A stretch of DNA of 64,000 nt, from the NCBI RefSeq assembly GCF_902498785.1, contig NZ_LR701494.1, positions 805,022 to 869,021 of the forward strand. The letters are read 5' to 3'. Positions 61,699 to 64,000 of this stretch are shown here, in pieces. Below the pieces are notes generated by a model. It did no database searches and was not told the DNA's origin. It saw only the letters and a list, made by a program, of their open reading frames with translations. How positions within the stretch are numbered: the first letter of the stretch is position 1; each line of letters starts with the position of its first letter. The stretch is from Sphingomonas sp. EC-HK361 (lineage in GTDB: Bacteria; Pseudomonadota; Alphaproteobacteria; Sphingomonadales; Sphingomonadaceae). Both the position numbers and the translations under genes were made by a program.

Positions 61699-62538
61699 CT
61701 ATTCAGCCGCCTTCGTCTCCGCCATCTCGCCCTTGACCTGCGCGTGCGCCAGCAGCGCGAAGAGGCCCGCGCCGCCGATGAGGTTGCCGAGCAGCGCTGG
61801 CAGCAGAAAGCCGAGCAGCGTCGGCCCCGCGCCTGCTACGCCCGACAGCAGCAGCAGGAACGCCTCGACCGAACCGACGATCGAATGACTGAAGTGCCCG
61901 GCCGCCACGACGAAGCCGATGACGAAGATGACCAGCACCGACTGCTCGCGTGCGCTCGGCAGCACCCATGCGACCACCGCGATCAGCATGCCGGCGGGGA
62001 TCGCGTTGACGAACACCATGGCCGGCGGCAGCTCGACGACCTTCATCGACACTGCGGTCATCGCGTCGCGCAGGCCCGGATCGGCGCCAAGGAAGCCGGA
62101 GGCGATCGCCGCTGCCGCCACAAAGGTGCCGAGCAGGTTTGCCCCGATGACGATTCCCCACAGCCGCAGCGTCCGGCGCAGCGCCCATAACGACGGCTTG
62201 GTGACCAGCGGCAGCATCGCGGTGACCGTGCTTTCGGTGAACAACTGCATCCGCCCGAGGATCACGATGACGAAGCCGATCGGATAGCCAAGCGCGACGA
62301 CGACATCGCGCCACGGCGCATCCGGAAGAGCGCCGTGGATCGCACCCTGCGCCAGCAGCGTGGCGGTGATCGCGAGTCCGCCGGCAAAGGCGGACCAGAA
62401 GAGCGACGCTGCCGGGCGGTCCAGCTCCGCCTCGCCCTCGGCGCGGACGGCGCGGTGGAGCTCCTTGGCCTCGACCGCGGTTTCGGCCTGTCCCTCGCCT
62501 TCCGGCTCTGTCGCGTCCTGATCCCGTTTGTTCGTCAC
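61699..62538 (-). CDS. Formate/nitrite transporter (FNT) family protein
   Basis: The protein is about 279 residues with six hydrophobic helices after a hydrophilic Glu-rich N-terminus of about 55 residues. FNT-like helix regions include LFWSAFAGGLAITATLLAQG, GRMQLFTESTVTAMLPLV, LWGIVIGANLLGTFVAAAAI and GHFSHSIVGSVEAF with the central His. The pore probably carries small monovalent acids. GTG 62538 is preferred; the frame from 62646 would overlap the divergent trmB gene. Confidence 0.85.
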   Translation of the reverse strand: MTNKRDQDATEPEGEGQAETAVEAKELHRAVRAEGEAELDRPAASLFWSAFAGGLAITATLLAQGAIHGALPDAPWRDVVVALGYPIGFVIVILGRMQLFTESTVTAMLPLVTKPSLWALRRTLRLWGIVIGANLLGTFVAAAAIASGFLGADPGLRDAMTAVSMKVVELPPAMVFVNAIPAGMLIAVVAWVLPSAREQSVLVIFVIGFVVAAGHFSHSIVGSVEAFLLLLSGVAGAGPTLLGFLLPALLGNLIGGAGLFALLAHAQVKGEMAETKAAE

Positions 62539-62626
62539 GCCTCGCAAACGAGCGCCCGCCGGTTTGGCTCCGCGCGACCGCCTTTTCGCTTTTGCATGAG
62601 CGCCGCCGCCGGTTAAGGCGCGCGCG

Positions 62627-63307
62627 ATGAACGATCCGATCACCATCCGCCGCCTCTACGGCCGTCGCCAGGGCCACAAGCTGCGTCAGGGGCAAGCCGC
62701 GCTGGTCGAGGACCTGTTGCCGGTGGTGTCGGTGCCGGACGACGGTCCGGTCGATTCACATGGGCTGTTCGGCGACGACCGCTCGCTGGAGCTCGAAATC
62801 GGCTTCGGCGCGGGCGAGCATCTGGTCGGGCAGGCGGCGATGCGCCCCTCGCATGGCTTCATCGGCTGCGAGCCGTTCCTGAACGGCGTCGTCGGCGCGC
62901 TCGGCCATATCCGGGACGGCGAGCTCGAGAATGTCCGCCTGCACATGGGCGACGCGCTGACCGTGATCGAGCGGCTGCCCGATGCGAGCCTGTCGCGGGT
63001 CTACCTCCTCCACCCCGATCCCTGGCGCAAGGCGCGCCATGCCAAGCGCCGGATGGTCAATCACGGCCCGCTCGATCTGATCGCGGCGAAGCTGAAGCCG
63101 GGATGCGAGTTCCGGCTGGGCACCGACGATCCCACCTATTGCCGATGGGCGATGATGGTGATGAACCAGCGCCGCGACTTCGCATGGCAGGCGCGCACCC
63201 CGTCCGATTTCCTCACCCGCCCCGACGACTGGCCGGAAACCCGCTACGAACGCAAGGCGCGGCGGCAGGGCCACGAGGTCTGGTATTTCCGCTACATCCG
63301 GCAATAA
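62627..63307 (+). CDS. trmB: tRNA (guanine-46-N7)-methyltransferase
   Basis: The 226-residue enzyme methylates G46 in the tRNA variable loop. It has RRLYGRRQGHKLRQGQAALV at the N-terminus, the SAM site LELEIGFGAGEHLVGQA, GCEPFLNGVVGAL, and the conserved LLHPDPWRKARHAKRRMV. The C-terminus TRYERKARRQGHEVWYF is typical. It is divergent from the FNT gene across about 90 nt. Confidence 0.96.
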   Translation: MNDPITIRRLYGRRQGHKLRQGQAALVEDLLPVVSVPDDGPVDSHGLFGDDRSLELEIGFGAGEHLVGQAAMRPSHGFIGCEPFLNGVVGALGHIRDGELENVRLHMGDALTVIERLPDASLSRVYLLHPDPWRKARHAKRRMVNHGPLDLIAAKLKPGCEFRLGTDDPTYCRWAMMVMNQRRDFAWQARTPSDFLTRPDDWPETRYERKARRQGHEVWYFRYIRQ

Positions 63308-63314
63308 TCCGGCG

Positions 63315-63599
63315 ATGAGCCGATTTCCCCGACCGCCGCACCCCGATCGCACCGTCAGTCATGGAGAACGACGCGCGGTCGTCGGCTGGACGCATAACGA
63401 CCTTCCGCGTGGCATCGACCTATGCATCGAGAGCGCAGCGTCGCAGGCCGGCCTCGAGAACGACCGAATCGCGCGCGACCATTTCGCGCTGACCCACAAC
63501 CAGGCCCTGCTGCTCGCGCGCTATCTGCTCCAGTCGACCGGTCAGCGCCTCGAGGAGCCGTCGCGGGGCCTTTTGCGCAGACTATTCAGGCGGGTTTGA
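63315..63599 (+). CDS. Small uncharacterised protein downstream of trmB
   Basis: The 94-residue soluble frame begins 7 nt after the trmB stop. Its middle reads VVGWTHNDLPRGIDLCIESA and then HFALTHNQALLLARYLLQST, with a basic C-terminus (RGLLRRLFRRV). I know no family. The helical, charged composition and tight spacing support a real gene cotranscribed with trmB. Confidence 0.6.
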   Translation: MSRFPRPPHPDRTVSHGERRAVVGWTHNDLPRGIDLCIESAASQAGLENDRIARDHFALTHNQALLLARYLLQSTGQRLEEPSRGLLRRLFRRV

Positions 63600-63606
63600 G
63601 CCGCGG

Positions 63607-64000
63607 TCAGGCCGCCGCGCGGGCCTGTTGCCGGCGCTTGAGGTCGCCCTTCCAGCTGCGCGCGCGCCACCACATGATGATCCCCGTCACCGCCAGGATC
63701 GCCGGCAGCAGCCCGCCAAGGAAGATGATGACCTGCCATATCGGCCCCATCCCGGTGCCGTCGTGAATCCGGCGCATCAGCCGCGCGATGCCGGCCTGCT
63801 CGCGACGCGGCACCTCTGCGGCGATGCCGGTATCGTCCGCCACGGTCACACTGCGCTGCCCGAACGACACCGTCCAGTCGGGCTTCAGCGTCGTCGGCCA
63901 GGTGATCGCCTGCGCGCGACCGCCCGCCATTGCGCTCGCCTTCGCCACGACCTGATCGACGCCGAGCGCCGGCGTTGCGAGCGGCTTCGCGCGCATCATC
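63607..64000 (-). CDS. PepSY-associated membrane protein, C-terminal part
   Basis: The frame is open to the right edge; at least 130 C-terminal residues are visible. A PepSY-like segment (ALGVDQVVAKASAMAGGRAQ) and RREQAGIARLMRRIHDGTG precede a membrane helix (WQVIIFLGGLLPAILAVTGI, then IMWWRAR). A basic tail ends the protein. This matches the last helix of PepSY_TM proteins, which often neighbour TonB receptors or ferric reductases. The function of the whole protein cannot be judged here. Confidence 0.75.
   Translation of the reverse strand, partial: MMRAKPLATPALGVDQVVAKASAMAGGRAQAITWPTTLKPDWTVSFGQRSVTVADDTGIAAEVPRREQAGIARLMRRIHDGTGMGPIWQVIIFLGGLLPAILAVTGIIMWWRARSWKGDLKRRQQARAAA

Noticed and set aside
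61703-62695. 330-codon frame overlapping the FNT gene on the same strand
   Set aside because: Arg/Gly-rich out-of-frame shadow; the other frame has six membrane helices.

Overview
The window is one continuous stretch of a GC-rich alphaproteobacterial chromosome. Protein content, gene order and the many short palindromic repeats fit Sphingomonadales best (Sphingomonas or a close relative). This assignment is inferred from family resemblance, because no rRNA or species marker lies in the window. I saw no tRNA, rRNA, CRISPR array, transposase, integrase or prophage gene.

Layout. 0-5.9 kb: edge of a possible TspO gene, tlyA behind a 270-bp nested palindrome, a serine hydrolase, dxs with a small membrane protein, a GNAT enzyme, and a Zur-like/MerC-like pair. 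6.1-11.8 kb: the translation block ffh-rpsP-rimM...trmD-rplS, split by a divergent FAD oxidoreductase and a vapBC toxin-antitoxin pair. 12-17.5 kb: EAL/GGDEF protein, atypical SDR, class II DAHP synthase, a small STAS/SEC14-like protein, acyltransferase 3. 17.5-19.4 kb: the only accessory-looking stretch, with one DUF2971 gene and long gene-free DNA. 19.4-27.3 kb: prolyl-4-hydroxylase-like protein, RcnB-like protein, then a lipid-catabolism cluster (acyl-CoA synthetase, thiolase, TetR, quinone oxidoreductase, GMC oxidoreductase). 27.4-30.7 kb: a 1118-residue GH18-like/deacetylase/GT2 fusion. 30.7-37.2 kb: complete suf operon (Rrf2 regulator, sufB, small ORF, sufC, sufD, sufS, sufT, sufA-like). 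37.3-47.1 kb: AraC regulator, pyrD, gamma-glutamyltransferase, long-chain acyl-CoA synthetase, M16 protease, Asp/Asn hydroxylase. 47.2-54.9 kb: nfuA-like, nitroreductase, tsaB-rimI-fur-plsC-miaB, phoH-ybeY-corC. 54.9-64 kb: sorbosone-dehydrogenase-like protein, UVR protein, truncated SGNH hydrolase, PHA-granule protein, VOC protein, lnt, metK, exported protein, FNT channel, trmB, and the edge of a PepSY membrane protein.

Working together: ffh, rpsP, rimM, trmD, rplS, miaB, tsaB, rimI, tlyA, trmB and ybeY serve translation and RNA modification. The suf genes and the nfuA-like gene make Fe-S clusters. corC and lnt follow phoH-ybeY in an order common in alphaproteobacteria.

The most striking structural feature is a set of palindromic repeats of at least five families. 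Three lie in the suf operon. One interrupts sufC in frame between Walker A and the Q-loop, one forms most of the first 40 codons of sufS, and one fills the sufC-sufD gap. Other points of note are the vapC stop overlapping the trmD start, a Shine-Dalgarno buried in the metK terminator, and an orphan terminator that suggests an sRNA or an attenuator.
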